Assembly (NCBI GenBank): GCA_007258455.2
Contig: VDFB02193867.1
Location: 525,946,189-526,010,188 of the forward strand
DNA: 64,000 bases
Source: Sequoia sempervirens
Taxonomy: Eukaryota; Streptophyta; Pinopsida; Cupressales; Cupressaceae
Reading direction: 5' to 3'
Positions within the stretch are counted from its first letter, which is position 1; each line of letters begins with the position of its first letter. A model generated the notes under the pieces. That model saw only the letters and a list, made by a program, of their open reading frames with translations, had not been told where the DNA came from and did not search any database. The position numbers and the translations under genes were made by a program. Of this stretch, positions 23,389-35,212 are shown one piece after another.

Positions 23389-24180
23389 GGGTATGTGCAA
23401 GATAATCATGGAAAAAACAAGCCGTTAAGTGGCAAAAATTCAGAAAAATTAGTTACACAACTTGATGTAAAAATTTGAATAAGTTATCTAATTTATTTCA
23501 AAAATATGTAAGAATGGAATCTATAGAAAATTGAATGTAGTTTCTAAACTACTAGGTTTCTTTTAAAAAAAAATCTTTTTGGTGAAAATTTGAAATTTCA
23601 ATGCAGTAGTACTTAAATTTCAAGGAAAAAATAAGAAGTAGGTGTATGTCTGACCACCCTAACCACAATAAAATGATAATATTTTTTATAAGATTTTAGA
23701 TGTAAGTAGAGGACTCATGTTGGATCTAATGCATATTTTTTGTAATTTTTTTCCAAGAAAATACTTAATTATGATTTTCTTATTACAACTTTTAAAAAAT
23801 ATAGAAACTCGTATGTCTAATCACCTTAACTTGGTCAAAACTTCATGAAATTCAATTTTTTTTTTGAATCCTATAGTATGTGAAGCATAGAATGTGACAC
23901 ATGTTTCAAATTCAAAAAATGTAATATTGTTTGAAAGTTATAGATGTTTTTCAATCAGCCTATCAATCAAGACTTTAGTTGTAATTCAAATAGAAAATGA
24001 ATAATAATTATTTATTAAATTCAAAGTAAAGAATAATTTATATTGATGGAAACTTGAGAATCTCCTTTAAAAACCATTTTTGTTTCATCAATTTTGGGTT
24101 AAAAAAAGTCGTCAGCCATATACCCTATAGATACACATCATATCGCCACTTTTTGGCCTAGCATAATCCTGCACATACCC
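23389..24180 (+). mobile_element. TIR element, copy A (792 bp)
   Basis: Starts GGGTATGTGCAAGATAATCA and ends with the inverted form (CCTGCACATACCC). It is flanked by ATAT at 23385-23388 and 24181-24184. The other giant LTR has the uninterrupted site (TTATATAGTTATTT at about 31373-31386) with ATAT once, which proves a 4-bp duplication. There is no open reading frame for a transposase. It shares its whole length with copies at 35513-36301 (inverted) and 48107-48909. Confidence 0.92.
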
Positions 24181-25764
24181 ATATAGTCATTTTGTGGTTC
24201 CATGATGTGAGTCTTCCTTTTGTGTTAATTTTGATTGAGGAAACTTTTCGCAATTGAATTTCTTATAGCCATATTTGAGATGGTTGGGAAACCATTGTGT
24301 TAGCAATTTGAGAGTCTTCCAAAGGTTTGAGGGGGTATGGTTTTGACTTGCATAAGTTGGTATGGGGGTCGAGGATCCGATGAGGTTGCCTGGGTAAATT
24401 GGATGGGGGTCAACAACCTAGGAGGATCCACATTGGGTAACCCATATCAAGCCTTGAGTATTTTCATGAGTTTTATTTTGCTTCATCTGAAAGTGGGTGG
24501 TTTCATGACTTTGTCATTTTGGGTAATGGGTGATCTTTATACTTGGATTGTGTTTTCATGGGTTTATCCTTGCACATGGAAATCATTTACTTTGAAGTAC
24601 TGGTGTGAGACAGTGCATGCCTCTCTTGGTATATTTACTGATTTGGGTTTGATTATTTGTGCAAGTGGGATTACCGAGTCTGTGAATTTGAGATTTGTTA
24701 TTAGTAGGGGGTGGCTTTCAATGGGGGTTGATGCACAAAGTGGTGTATGGGTAACTCATTGAGAGTTTCTTGAATCAGTGATAACCTAATAATTAATTAG
24801 CGGGTTAGGGTAGTTTCTCACATTAATTTAGATAATGTAGCCTCACTCATGGTCCAAGTGCTTGTTTAGGCTTGGGATGAGCAGGAAGGCCTAGAATGGA
24901 AAAGGTCAACTACCTTTTCCTCTTAAAAGGTATGTTGATCCCTCATGAGTGAGAATCAAGTTCGGGGATCAGTTGAGGTTGCCAGGGTTTAACCAAGTAG
25001 GGGATTAGTAACCTTTGAAGATCCACATTGGGTAACCCATGTCAAACTTATGTGATGGAACTCCACCCTTTAGCAACTTTTTATGTTGTTCCCCTCTTGT
25101 TGTGCTTGTACCTCTAGAAGTGGATGTAGTCTTGTTTTTTTGGTTTCTCTTGTCATGGAGTCTTGTTTGCCATTGTTCACCTGACTGATTTGGTTGTGGG
25201 TCCTTCTCATCATCTCCTAGCATGGGGGGTGGCCCTTAGGGTCCATGTGGTTGAGTGGAACATGATTTGCACTCCATTGTGTCCCTAGATGGTGTTCATG
25301 AAGTACAAAGTTCGTGTTGATGTTGTTGATCCAAAGCTTCACCATAATTTAGTTGTACCAGGTCCATTAATGTATAACTCTTTGCATTTGATGTATCATT
25401 CCCCACTCTATGTCAAGAAGCACTGTTGTACTTTTATAATTCTAAAATGATGTAATTTAATATTGATGTATATGTACATTATGAATTGATCAATGCAATG
25501 TATGGATGTTCTTGACTATATCATGGTTTTTATAATGTAATATTGAGATTTGTTAATTATCGTTATGGATTGGGAATGGTGTTTAGTAATGCAGTGACGT
25601 GTACCCTAGAGGACGTAGTTGATATTGCATATGTTTAATTGCACTATATGTATTGTATGTTAATGTACTTCTCATGTTAGTTTACTTTCAAAACAAAAAA
25701 ATTTGTTGTAATTTGGTAGCTTTAAGATGTCCTTTGTGGTTTGCATGGTGGGGTGTTACACCAT

Positions 25765-25784
25765 TGGTATCAGAGCCTAGGTTC
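25765..25784 (+). other. primer binding site (initiator Met tRNA type)
   Basis: TGGTATCAGAGCCTAGGTTC, an extended match to the standard plant initiator-tRNA-Met primer site, four bases after the LTR end. Confidence 0.9.
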
Positions 25785-26463
25785 ATACACTAGGCACTAT
25801 AAGCCCAATTACATTGACCTAGTTGCTCAAACTCTCGAGGGTATGTCCTTTTATGTCAACCTCACTTAGTAATCCAATTTTGTTTCGTAGGGGTGTCGGT
25901 CCAATGGTACAGGAAACTGGTGGAAAGAATAGGACCCTCAGTGTAGTGCACAATGCATTGATATTCTTCCTACGGGGGATGCATTATGGAACTTTTGTTT
26001 TTTCTTGTGATGTGTTTCTCCGTGATGTGAATTTGTGTGTGAATGTGTTGAGTGGGTGTTAAACTTATAATTTTTTGTTTATGGAGGGGTAAATTGTGTT
26101 TTCTTGATTCTGAAAAGGAGTAAAATATTGTTCTTTGCTAAATAAGTTGTGATATTTGTGTGTTGAATAATGAATAAATTGGAATTATTTGTATGTAAAT
26201 GATGATGTTAACTAGAATGTGTGCTCTCTATGTGTGAGTACGTTGCATTTTTATGGAAGTGTAGCATTTCAAGATAATTAATCAGCTTGAATGATTGGTA
26301 CTAATGTATTATGTTTCCACCCTAGTTTGTGATTTCCAGGGAATTAGCTTCAGAAACACGGTGATGAAGGTAAAGTAATTGGGATATTTAGAGGTAGATA
26401 CTTATAATGCTAAGTAGTGATCCATTTTGACACAACACATGATATAGATTCATGGTTATGATT

Positions 26464-26655
26464 TTTTTTTTTTAGACTGCAGGAATCGAGTAGCACGACC
26501 CCCTATAAACTGCAGTGCGCCTGGTAAACTTTTTTAACGTGACCAGTGACGCTGGCACGACACGCCCTCCGGTACCATAGGACGGGGGAGACTAGAACTC
26601 GTGACCAGCCAAGCCGCAACGGAATTACTTAGCCAACCGAGCTAGGGCCCCCATC
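26464..26655 (-). mobile_element. tRNA-derived SINE, copy 2
   Basis: Minus strand: GGGCCCTAGCTCGGTTGGCT (A-box region, 26631-26650), B-box-like GGTCACGAGTTCTAGT (26591-26606) and an A tail (T run at 26462-26473). The target duplication is CATGGTTATGATT, 13 bp, at 26451-26463 and 26656-26668. It is nested inside the giant-LTR element interior and is closely similar to the copy at 3814-4016, also on the minus strand. Confidence 0.93.
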
Positions 26656-27200
26656 CATGGTTATGATTATTATTGATTATTATTCTTACTATTAAGTAAT
26701 GAATTGTTTACAAGTTGAATAAATAATTAGGGTTGTTCCAGTTGTTGTGGCTACTATTTTTGTTGTGGGTGAGAGGACAGTATAGCATCGCTCATTCACA
26801 CGTGCCCTGCTATGCTGTGACTTCCTCTCACAGTGTGTCTATTTTTGGATATATATGTTGCTTCACATTTGGTTGATGTAGGATGCAGGTACCGGGCATT
26901 GACTCCACCTACACTGTCAGGTTGGAGCATGCCCTATAATCCCAATGGGTATAATGTTGAAACTAGAGTTGACAAGAAAGTTTCCACGTCCTAGTCTGTC
27001 ACCCTATCTTTACGTCTGATGATGTCATCTATTTGCGACCTTGTTCCATTTTGGAAATGTTTTGTTTTGAGTCAATTAACCTTACTTGTTTAATTGAGGT
27101 TGTTTTAGTTATTGGGTTTAGTTGTTCGTTCATTGTGTTGGTGTGCATTTGATTGTGTGTGTTTATGTCATTGTGTGACTTCTAGGAGTAAGTCGATGCT

Positions 27201-27213
27201 AAGGGGGTGAGGA
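27201..27213 (+). other. polypurine tract
   Basis: AAGGGGGTGAGGA directly before the TG of the right giant LTR. Confidence 0.85.
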
Positions 27214-27749
27214 TGTAGCGCCCTTCCCAATCGGTCTTTCTGGATTTTTGGTGTAAGTGTTATTTGTGACTTTTTTGATAGTTATGCCATTGGATTATTT
27301 GGTAAACTTTACGCTTTAAGTGGCCTTGTTCAATTAGCTAATTAAATTAAATTTCTATGGCAAGAGTAAATATTTTATTATTAATATAGTTAGATTATTG
27401 AACGAATGTCGTTAATTAAATTATTAAATTAATTTGAAGGTTTATACCATTATTTTAATCAAACAATGAATAATTAAATAAAATACAATGGAATATTAAT
27501 GTAATTATTAATAAGGTTAATTTTAAATTTAAACATAACTAATATTAGTAATTATAATTGCAATTTAAATATGGGTATTGCCAACATTATTATTATTTTT
27601 CTTTATTATTATTTTTCTTTTAAAAAGAAAGGAAAATATTCTTAAAGGAATCAAAAGCCCAACATTCCTTCTCAATGTTTCTTTATTTGTATGCATGAAA
27701 AGCGTGGAGTCTAAAGGATAAGGGAGGGAAACTTGGTGACACCTGTCAA

Positions 27750-28900
27750 TTGCATTTTCTTGAAAGTTTCTTAAGCCTTTTCATCAAATTGTTTTTTTTT
27801 TTGGGGGGGCATATTCAGCAATCATAGCACTTCAGGAGATCACATTTTTCAGACGCATCCTACCAGACAAAATATGCTCCCTTGTCTTTGCTTCCCTCCT
27901 TCTGCATATAGGTCTACCAATGCATTTGCAACATCTATAAACTGCAACATCTAGCATGGTTGTCGCACCTCCAAACTCTGTCTCGCTAGTAATGACCTTT
28001 CACTTCTCCTTTTTGGCATATATGTAGCCTAAAAATAAGGTTTTGACAGTAATTTTAGGGTATGTTTATTAAAATGAAAATTACAGCCAAGATTCTAATA
28101 ATGTGCACATTTAGGTTTTAACATTATCGACATCCTTTACTCTGCGTACTTAAAATATAATACCCACCTTCCCTTGATAATTGCATTTTTTCTTCTAAAG
28201 CCTTTTATCAAAATTATTCATTCATATCTTTTAATCACTGCGGTCCTTGGGAGGACTACTCTTTGAGGAATTTTACCAAACAGTCGTGTGCCTTGTTTGG
28301 ATTTCACATTTTACATACGTGTCTGTCAGCGCAGCTAGGTGGGAGATGATCCATGAGCACCATAGGTTTAACTGCCATCTTAGTAATAAGTTTGGGTTGT
28401 CTCCAAGCTAGCCATTACGGGCATGAATGTCAACCATGCATTCCTTATGATCAACTATATATGTAATGCAATAAGGGTTGCAGATGTGTGAAGTATGTGC
28501 AACCCTAATCCACCAAACCTACATGACTGCGCGCACCTAGAACACAAGAAAAGCTTACAGCGTTAGGATGTGTTATAGAGTGCTTCATTAATTTAAATAT
28601 TTGTAGAGCTTTCTTGCTAAATTCATTTTGTGCACATTCTGCAATCGTTGCATTTCATTCCATGAGATGACATCTCTTTGAGACATTCTATGAAATAGTT
28701 CACATGCCTTGTCTATGGGCCACACTTTGCATACATTTCTCCAACACAACTTGCAACTACAACATCCCCCAAAATCTATCCCCGTTATGCTTTGGAGGAT
28801 GTCCATATCCTATTCCAAGCTCCAAGTTTGGTGCGGGAAGAGTGGATGTTGGCAATGGTTGTGGAATCTGTGAAAACTTGAGACAAGCTGCTTGCATATT
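27750..28900 (-). pseudogene. PPR protein fragments inside the second giant LTR
   Basis: Same pieces as in the left LTR: ANLELGI-type text near 28830-28800, then DKACELFHRMSQRDVISW at about 28710-28655 in the minus strand, and further decayed pieces to 27750. RDVISW is better kept here, whereas MPQRDAISW is kept in the other copy, so the two can be used to infer the ancestor. No intact frame. Confidence 0.85.
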
Positions 28901-30971
28901 TTTCAGTGATTTGTTTATTTTGCTATTCCAGAATACAGTATACGTGTATTTAGAAGTTAGTATCAAGTGCTCCTCATAGACATGGATTCCCATGGAGTAA
29001 GCTAAATGATAGAGTCTCTACACAATTAGTCTCTTCATATTAGAGGATTTGTATTAGCAAGAATAACCTTGCCATCTAGAAATAATCATAGTTATTGGAA
29101 CTTTCCTGGCTTAAACTTATAGGTTCCAATTGGCATGCATTCCATAAGGAGTTACAATTGAAATCAAGAGATCTAAAATTTAATTTCTCTTTCACAACAC
29201 TGTAAAGAAACAGAGACAAGTTCATTTGATTCTAAGAAACAAAACTTTAATCTACCAAAAAGCATCTTTATCGAATTTGAATGAGGATTTAGTAGCCACT
29301 TCATAAGGATGCCTCAATCTAATAGTTATTACTTGGTTTTTTTACTGTATACTTCTTGAGTTTCACATATTGAGCACTTTAAGTTTTAAAATTCAACTAA
29401 CAGATATTAGCATGTGCCAAACATTCTTTTGATCCGATTCATCAACTTTCAACTTTTCAAAGACCAAACAACCATCATTCTATTATTTTGGTTTTAGTTT
29501 GTTTTTACTAAATTTCTAGTGATCATAATATACCATTACACTTTATTTACACTCTTTTATAATATTCTTGAAGTAATTAGAAAATAAAGTTTGGGTTTAT
29601 CCACAAATAGTAATTGCAAATATTTATAGAAAGAGAATTCATATAAGCAGATTTTTTTACAATACTCTTATACTAAATGATGTGTTTTGGTATACGTAGT
29701 TATAAATGGATGTTAGTTTATATGTTTGACCCATTATTATTAAATAGATGTATGTTTATATTTTATGACCTAGAAGGATAAGAATATGGTTTGAATAAGA
29801 ATTCTAATTGGATTGTAAGATTATTAAGTGATTTTGATGATCTTTTAAATATTGTTTCCTTTACAAACATTTCAATAATGATTTGTTAATATAAGTGGAT
29901 TTTAATATGTATAAATTAATTATGAGTTGTGATTACTAAAAAAATAAATTTCGTCTATATTATGGGTCTTAGTAATAGGATACTTTTGTCCAGGTGAATT
30001 AAGAAATTGTATAGATAGAGAAGTGAGGAGAATAAATTGGGAAAAACATAGGATTATTTATATTTCGATAATTGGAGCGGTTTGATTAAATAAATTGAGT
30101 TAGATGAGTAATTGATAAAGAATATAGAGGATGATGAATTAGCTAACCTGAAAGTAATTGCTTTGTTATAGTTAGATAAATTAAGTGGTCTTAGTAGATA
30201 AAAGAGTAATAGAATTATAAAACAAATTTTGTTGATTTAGATAAACAAAAGTAACAATATAGTAAGAGAATTGGAAATTATTAGAAAGGGAAGAATATGT
30301 TTTCTTTAATTATTTTTTATAATGAGCATAGAGGTAAAGTGCTATTGAAGATTTATTAAACATTTATTTATAAATATAAGTTTACATGTGTTTGTATTAA
30401 AGTGATAGAAATAAATTAGTTTACCCTTTGTGATTATTTGGTTATTAATATATATTGGAAGTTGAACAAAAGATATATTGATTTAGATGTAATCAAACAT
30501 TTAAAAAGGGATTTGGTTAAGTATTTTGGGATTAAATTTGCTTGCTTGTATTAAGGAATGTTATTCTTTTATGTTTTGTTATATAAGATCATTAATGAAC
30601 ATCTCAGGTGATAAATTTTGTTATAGAGTAATCTTTAATTATGTTATAGAAAAGAAAGGTAATATGATGGTGGGACAATAGTTTGTTGTGAGTTGCATTA
30701 ATATTCCTTAGTAAGGATTATACAAGTATTCTATAGGAATGTTTAGGTCATTCTTAAAGATGTTTGGTTGTATTGTCGATTGTTCATTGTTGGATTGATG
30801 TGTTGGACTAGTGGACTATGGGTGAGTTGTGATGTTGCCAATAGAATTAATGTTTAATCTTTGCAGTAATTTTGATTACAAGGATTGTGTGAATTGAATA
30901 CTATGTCATTCAGTGATTATTGTGATTGATTTATATGGAATTGTTTATATCAGCTCTGATTGATTTTGAAG

Positions 30972-31309
30972 TGTTGCAAGGTGTGACCCTTGGTCTTCCT
31001 TGCATCACTAGCACTTGGGTTTGTGACGTTCTAATCGCTTCCTATGGTTCTTAACCGAAGCTTGTATTGAACATTGATAGGTCGATATTTTGGTGAAACG
31101 ACAAGTCTAACAATTGGTATCAGAGTTGGTCACAAGTTCAAACCCCACGCTTGTGTTGGGGGGGATTGTTGCAAGGTGTGACCCTTGGTTTTCCTTGCAG
31201 CACTAGTGCTTGGGTTTGTGAGATGGTTTAAACACCTCCTGTGCTTCTTCACCGAAGCTTGTATCGGGCATTCATAGGTCTATATTTTGGTGCAACGGCA
31301 AGTCCAACA
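30972..31309 (+). mobile_element. TRIM (miniature LTR retrotransposon, 338 bp)
   Basis: Two 141- and 143-bp direct repeats, both starting TGTTGCAAGGTGTGACCC and ending CTAACA or CCAACA, lie at 30972-31112 and 31167-31309. Between them are a primer site TGGTATCAGAGTTGGTC (31115-31131), about 24 bases of spacer, and a purine tract GTTGGGGGGGAT (31155-31166). The target duplication TGAAG is at 30967-30971 and 31310-31314. The other giant LTR shows the unfilled site (TTTGAAG once, near 23312). All parts of an LTR element are present with no coding space. Confidence 0.95.
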
Positions 31310-32550
31310 TGAAGGTATTGTTTTTATATTGTCACTCTTATTATTCGCTTGTCGATCTGTGATAATGGAAGTTATATAGTTATTTTATGGTTCCATGATG
31401 TGAGTCATCCTTTTGTGTTAATTTTGATTGAGGAGACTTTTTGCAATTTACTTTCTTATAGCCATATTTTATATGGTTTGGAAACCATTGTGTTAGAAAT
31501 TTGAGAGTCTTCCAGAGGTTTGAGGGGGTATGGTTTTTAGTTGCATAAGTTGGTATGGGGGTCGGGGATCTAGTGATCCTACCTTGGTAACCCGAATGGG
31601 GGCTGGCAACCTAGGAGGATCCACATTGGGTAACCCATATCAAGCCTTGAGTATTTTCATGAGTTTTATTTTGCTTCACCTAAAAGCGGGTGGTTACATG
31701 ACTGTCATTTTGAGTAATGGGTGATCTTTATACTTGGATTTATTTTTTTGTGGGTTAAGCCTTGCACTGGGAAGCCATTTACTTTGAAGTACTAGCATGA
31801 GATGGTATATGCCTCTCTTAGTGTATTTATTGATTTTGCTTTGCTTATTTGTGCAAGTGGGCTTACCCAGTTTGTGAATTTGAGATTTGTTGTTAGTAGG
31901 GGGAGTGGCTTTCAATGGGGGCCGACGCATAAAATGGTGTACGGGTAACTCATTGAGAGTCTCTTTAATTAGTGATAACCTAATAATTAATTAGGAGGTT
32001 AGTGTAATTTCTCGCATTAATTTAGATAATGTAGCCTCACTAATGGCCCAAGTGCTTGTTTAGGCTTGGGATGAGTGGGAAGGCCATGAATGGCAAACGT
32101 CAACTACCTTGTCCTTTTGAAAGGTATGTTGATCCCACATAAATGAGAATGGGGGTCAGGGATCAATTGAGGTTGCCAAGGTTTAACCATGTAGGGGGCC
32201 AATAACCTATGAAGATCCACATTGGGTAATCCATGTCAAACTTATATGATGACACTCCACCCTTTAGAAACTTTGTATGTTTTTGTTCCCCTCTTGTTGT
32301 GCTTGTACCTCTAGAAGTGGATGTATTCTTGTGTTTGTGGTTGCTCTTGTTGTGGAGTCTTGTTTTCCATTGTTCACCTGACTGATTTGGTTGTGTGTCC
32401 TTCTTGTCATCTCCTAGCATGAGGGGTGAGCCTTAGGGTCCATGTGGTCAGGTGGAACGTGCTTTGCACCCCATTGGGTCCCCAGACAATATTCCTAAAG
32501 TGTGAAGTTCATGTTGATGTTGTTGATCCAGAACTTTTCCACAATTTAGT

Positions 32551-33997
32551 TGTTAACTAAATGCAATTGACTAATCTAAATGAATGAAAATGAATGCAAA
32601 AGTGCAATTTAAGCTATGTTTGAAAACACATTGTGTTAATAATGAACTAAATGAAGGAAAATATGCAAAATAGAAAGGAAAGGGATGAATCTGAGTGCAC
32701 CTGGAGACTTGATGAAGAATCTGGAATGTTGTGGATGCTGGTTAAAATCATTGATTTTTCACAGTGGGACTCATTCACTCAGGGTGGCGAATTAGTTCTC
32801 CTCCTAGTGAAAAACTATCAGAAACAAATTTTTGTCTGTCGAGATCTAGAATTTGAAAAAATTCAGATTTTTAGTCCTAAGGTGGGACTCATTCACCACA
32901 GATGTTGAATCATTCCTCTCCCAAATTTCTAAAAAATTAGGAGACAACTCTGCAACACCAGATCTGGAAATCACTACTTGTTGGGTTGTTAAAGTCAATT
33001 ATGTGGGAAACGGACAGACAACCTTCTCCAACCTTGGAATAGACTTAAGTTGACTTGTAAACCAATCTTCAACACCAAAAATCTTGTCAAATTTGCATAC
33101 CTAGGTCTACAAACAAACATGCAATAAGGGAAAAATGGTTTAAGGTTAGTGAATAGGCGCTTGCCTTGGTCAAACCCCACTTTTGGTAATCAAACCTTTA
33201 ATAAAATAATTAAATGCAAAGGAATGATAAACTAACAACATGCAATTGCTATTAACTTACCGAACACTTGATGATTCAAATCTAAAGTAATGTCAATGGC
33301 TACTTCAAAGTGCTTGAATAGTGCTTAAAAGGATGTTGTAAAATGCTTGAATGCTTGAGTGAATAGGTCAAAAAGTTAACTTGATGAATGGGGGTTGAAA
33401 TGAGGTGAAAATCACTTATTTATACACACTTGTGCCTTAGTAACCCATTCATACCTCATCACAGGCCAACATCAAGTGATTTTTAATAAAATTCTGAAAG
33501 AAAATTTAAAATATTTTTAATTTGGGGCCAAGGGGGACCCATTCACCATGGCCACCTAGGACCTAAAAATGTGTGTTAGAAAATAATTTGTATTTAATGT
33601 TGCTTTTCTGGATAATATTCAAAAATACACTTAATAAAAGCATATGAGGGCATAAAGGGGTCAAATAAGTCATAAGAAAAGGATAAATAGTGAAGATGTG
33701 CCTAGGAAAGTGTGAAATCTTGTTATAAGACTTTACAACACTTCAAAATAGGACTTGATGATGTGTAAAAAGGTTATTTTTAGGTGAATTCTAATTAATA
33801 GAGTCTAGAAGAATGTAGATTTATGTCTTACAACACTTCACAACACCTTCACAAGACATCATTCTTTGAGTTTTAGTACCTAAATATGCATGTTCAAGCC
33901 ATGTTGCAACATAAAATCAAAGAAAAATATATCAAATACCATGAATCAAGACCTAAAAAGCCATGAAAATGACAAGGGACCATTTTTCTATTGCACA
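32551..33997 (-). repeat. 3' LTR of the minus-strand element (end missing)
   Basis: Matches 38249-39732 with scattered differences. The minus-strand start is TGTGCAATAGAA, adjacent to the purine tract. Confidence 0.8.
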
Positions 33998-35212
33998 TTT
34001 ATCCCACTTTAGTGAGAGGCTGAACCTGCTTCAAACTCACACTAAAGTAGCCATGAACATCAAGAAGAGGGTTCAAATGCACTTACATTAGCGAGATGGA
34101 ATGACAACAATCAAGAGGGATGGTTAAGCCCCAAGGATGAAGATACCATGGAAAACTAAGCATAAGAACAAAGGAACACACAAGTGTTGAGATGAATTGG
34201 ATGAAGCTTTGATCATCAATCCAACTAGTTGTGGATTAGATCTAGGCTAATTGAGAATGTGTACTCACTCTGGGGTGACAGAAAATAGGATGGTTCGCCG
34301 AGTGAGAAGGCCCAAATGTACTCACTCTAGGGCCACAAAACTAGTTGTCAGAGAGGTGAGAAATCCCAAAAAGGTAAGAGACATATGCTAGTTGGTATGC
34401 ACTCACAAACACAAAAGTGGCTATGGAGAAAAGTCATGCCGCTAGGTGGGCTTCCCGCTCAACCATATTAAATTTATACCCATTGATAACTTTAACAAGG
34501 CACCACAAACAAAAATTCTCATGAACAAAAAGATAAATCTACCATAGTCATGCAAGTTGTGTTATGCAAGGTGGCAAGAAAAATGCAAAAATATAAAAAT
34601 GTTCAAAGGAGTCTTGTTTGGTTTATGCAAGGTCTATCACGTAGGGAACATTGTGTCTAATGGCTCCAAAAGAGGACCAATCAAAGAATAGTATATTCAC
34701 AACTTAGGGGATGCAATGCATCACATCAAGCCACCAAGAGGAATGTAATATACTAAGATAGATCACACTTATGAAGGACATCACACCCAATTTCATCCAC
34801 AAAGTGACAAACACATTACATAAATGACAAGGCTGCACTAGGAACCAAGAATGCACATGAATTATGGTAATGGATGCCCCCCGCTTTAAATGAATTGCTA
34901 CACATCATTCTGTGAGCAATTAATTTAAAGTAGAGAAGGAAAGGGAATGCAAATATAAAACAAGACATGAGAGCCAATGTTGAAAGCCTTATGCCAAGTC
35001 ATATGTTTCAAAGTTAGGTTGCATTTTGTTAAGAAAAAAACAAAGGGATCTGGCCCCTAGAAAAGAAAGCACACCAAAAACATAAGGGATCTATTGATTT
35101 GGGGTCAGTATGTTTACTGCTGCAATATTTTTATAAAAGAGCTTGGGGCTGTCATCATTCCCCAAAGCACATAGAACTAGAAGAATGACACAAAGAGAGT
35201 GAAAAAAAAAAA
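33998..35212 (-). other. interior of the minus-strand element, no gene seen
   Basis: About 1.2 kb with a purine tract on the minus strand at 34011-33998. No coding region supported. Confidence 0.5.

Larger units (their letters stand above)
19615..25760 (+). repeat. 5' giant LTR (6146 bp with insertion)
   Basis: Begins TGTAGTGCCC, ends TGTTACA. The body is AT-rich, with no coding support on the plus strand. It contains PPR remnants on the minus strand (20140-21260) and a nested TIR element (23389-24180). Related sub-repeats containing GGATCCACATTGGGTAACCC or GATCCACATTGGGTAACCC occur at about 24330-24460 and 24960-25045. Confidence 0.9.
25761..27213 (+). other. interior of the giant-LTR element, non-coding
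   Basis: Contains the primer site at 25765, a SINE at 26464-26655 and the polypurine tract at 27201. Short open frames such as 25823-26062 show no Gag, protease or polymerase motif. Confidence 0.75.
19615..32551 (+). mobile_element. LTR retrotransposon with giant LTRs and tiny interior
   Basis: The left LTR starts TGTAGTGCCC at 19615 and ends TGTTACA at 25760. A primer site TGGTATCAGAGCCTAGGTTC follows at 25765. The interior is only 1453 bp, including a SINE. A purine tract AAGGGGGTGAGGA (27201-27213) abuts the right LTR, which starts TGTAGCGCCC at 27214. The right LTR is cut at 32551, losing about 400 bp and the right target site. Without the nested TIR element the left LTR is about 5.35 kb. 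No coding region was found in the interior, so the element is non-autonomous. The LTRs carry antisense PPR pseudogene pieces. LTR divergence is roughly 10% in the first 150 bases and lower further in. Confidence 0.9.
27214..32551 (+). repeat. 3' giant LTR, truncated at its end
   Basis: Begins TGTAGCGCCC and matches the left giant LTR to about 32551 (equivalent to 25356), where it joins a minus-strand LTR element. It lacks the TIR insertion but carries a TRIM at 30972-31309. Confidence 0.9.

Noticed and set aside
24337..24762. 141-codon open frame in the giant LTR
   Set aside because: In the other LTR the equivalent frame is broken early (31530-31724), the composition is that of local GT-rich DNA, and no domain is recognisable.
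19615..32551. Large direct repeat as a segmental duplication
   Set aside because: Ends TG...CA, a Met-type primer site just after copy 1 and a purine tract just before copy 2 identify an LTR pair.
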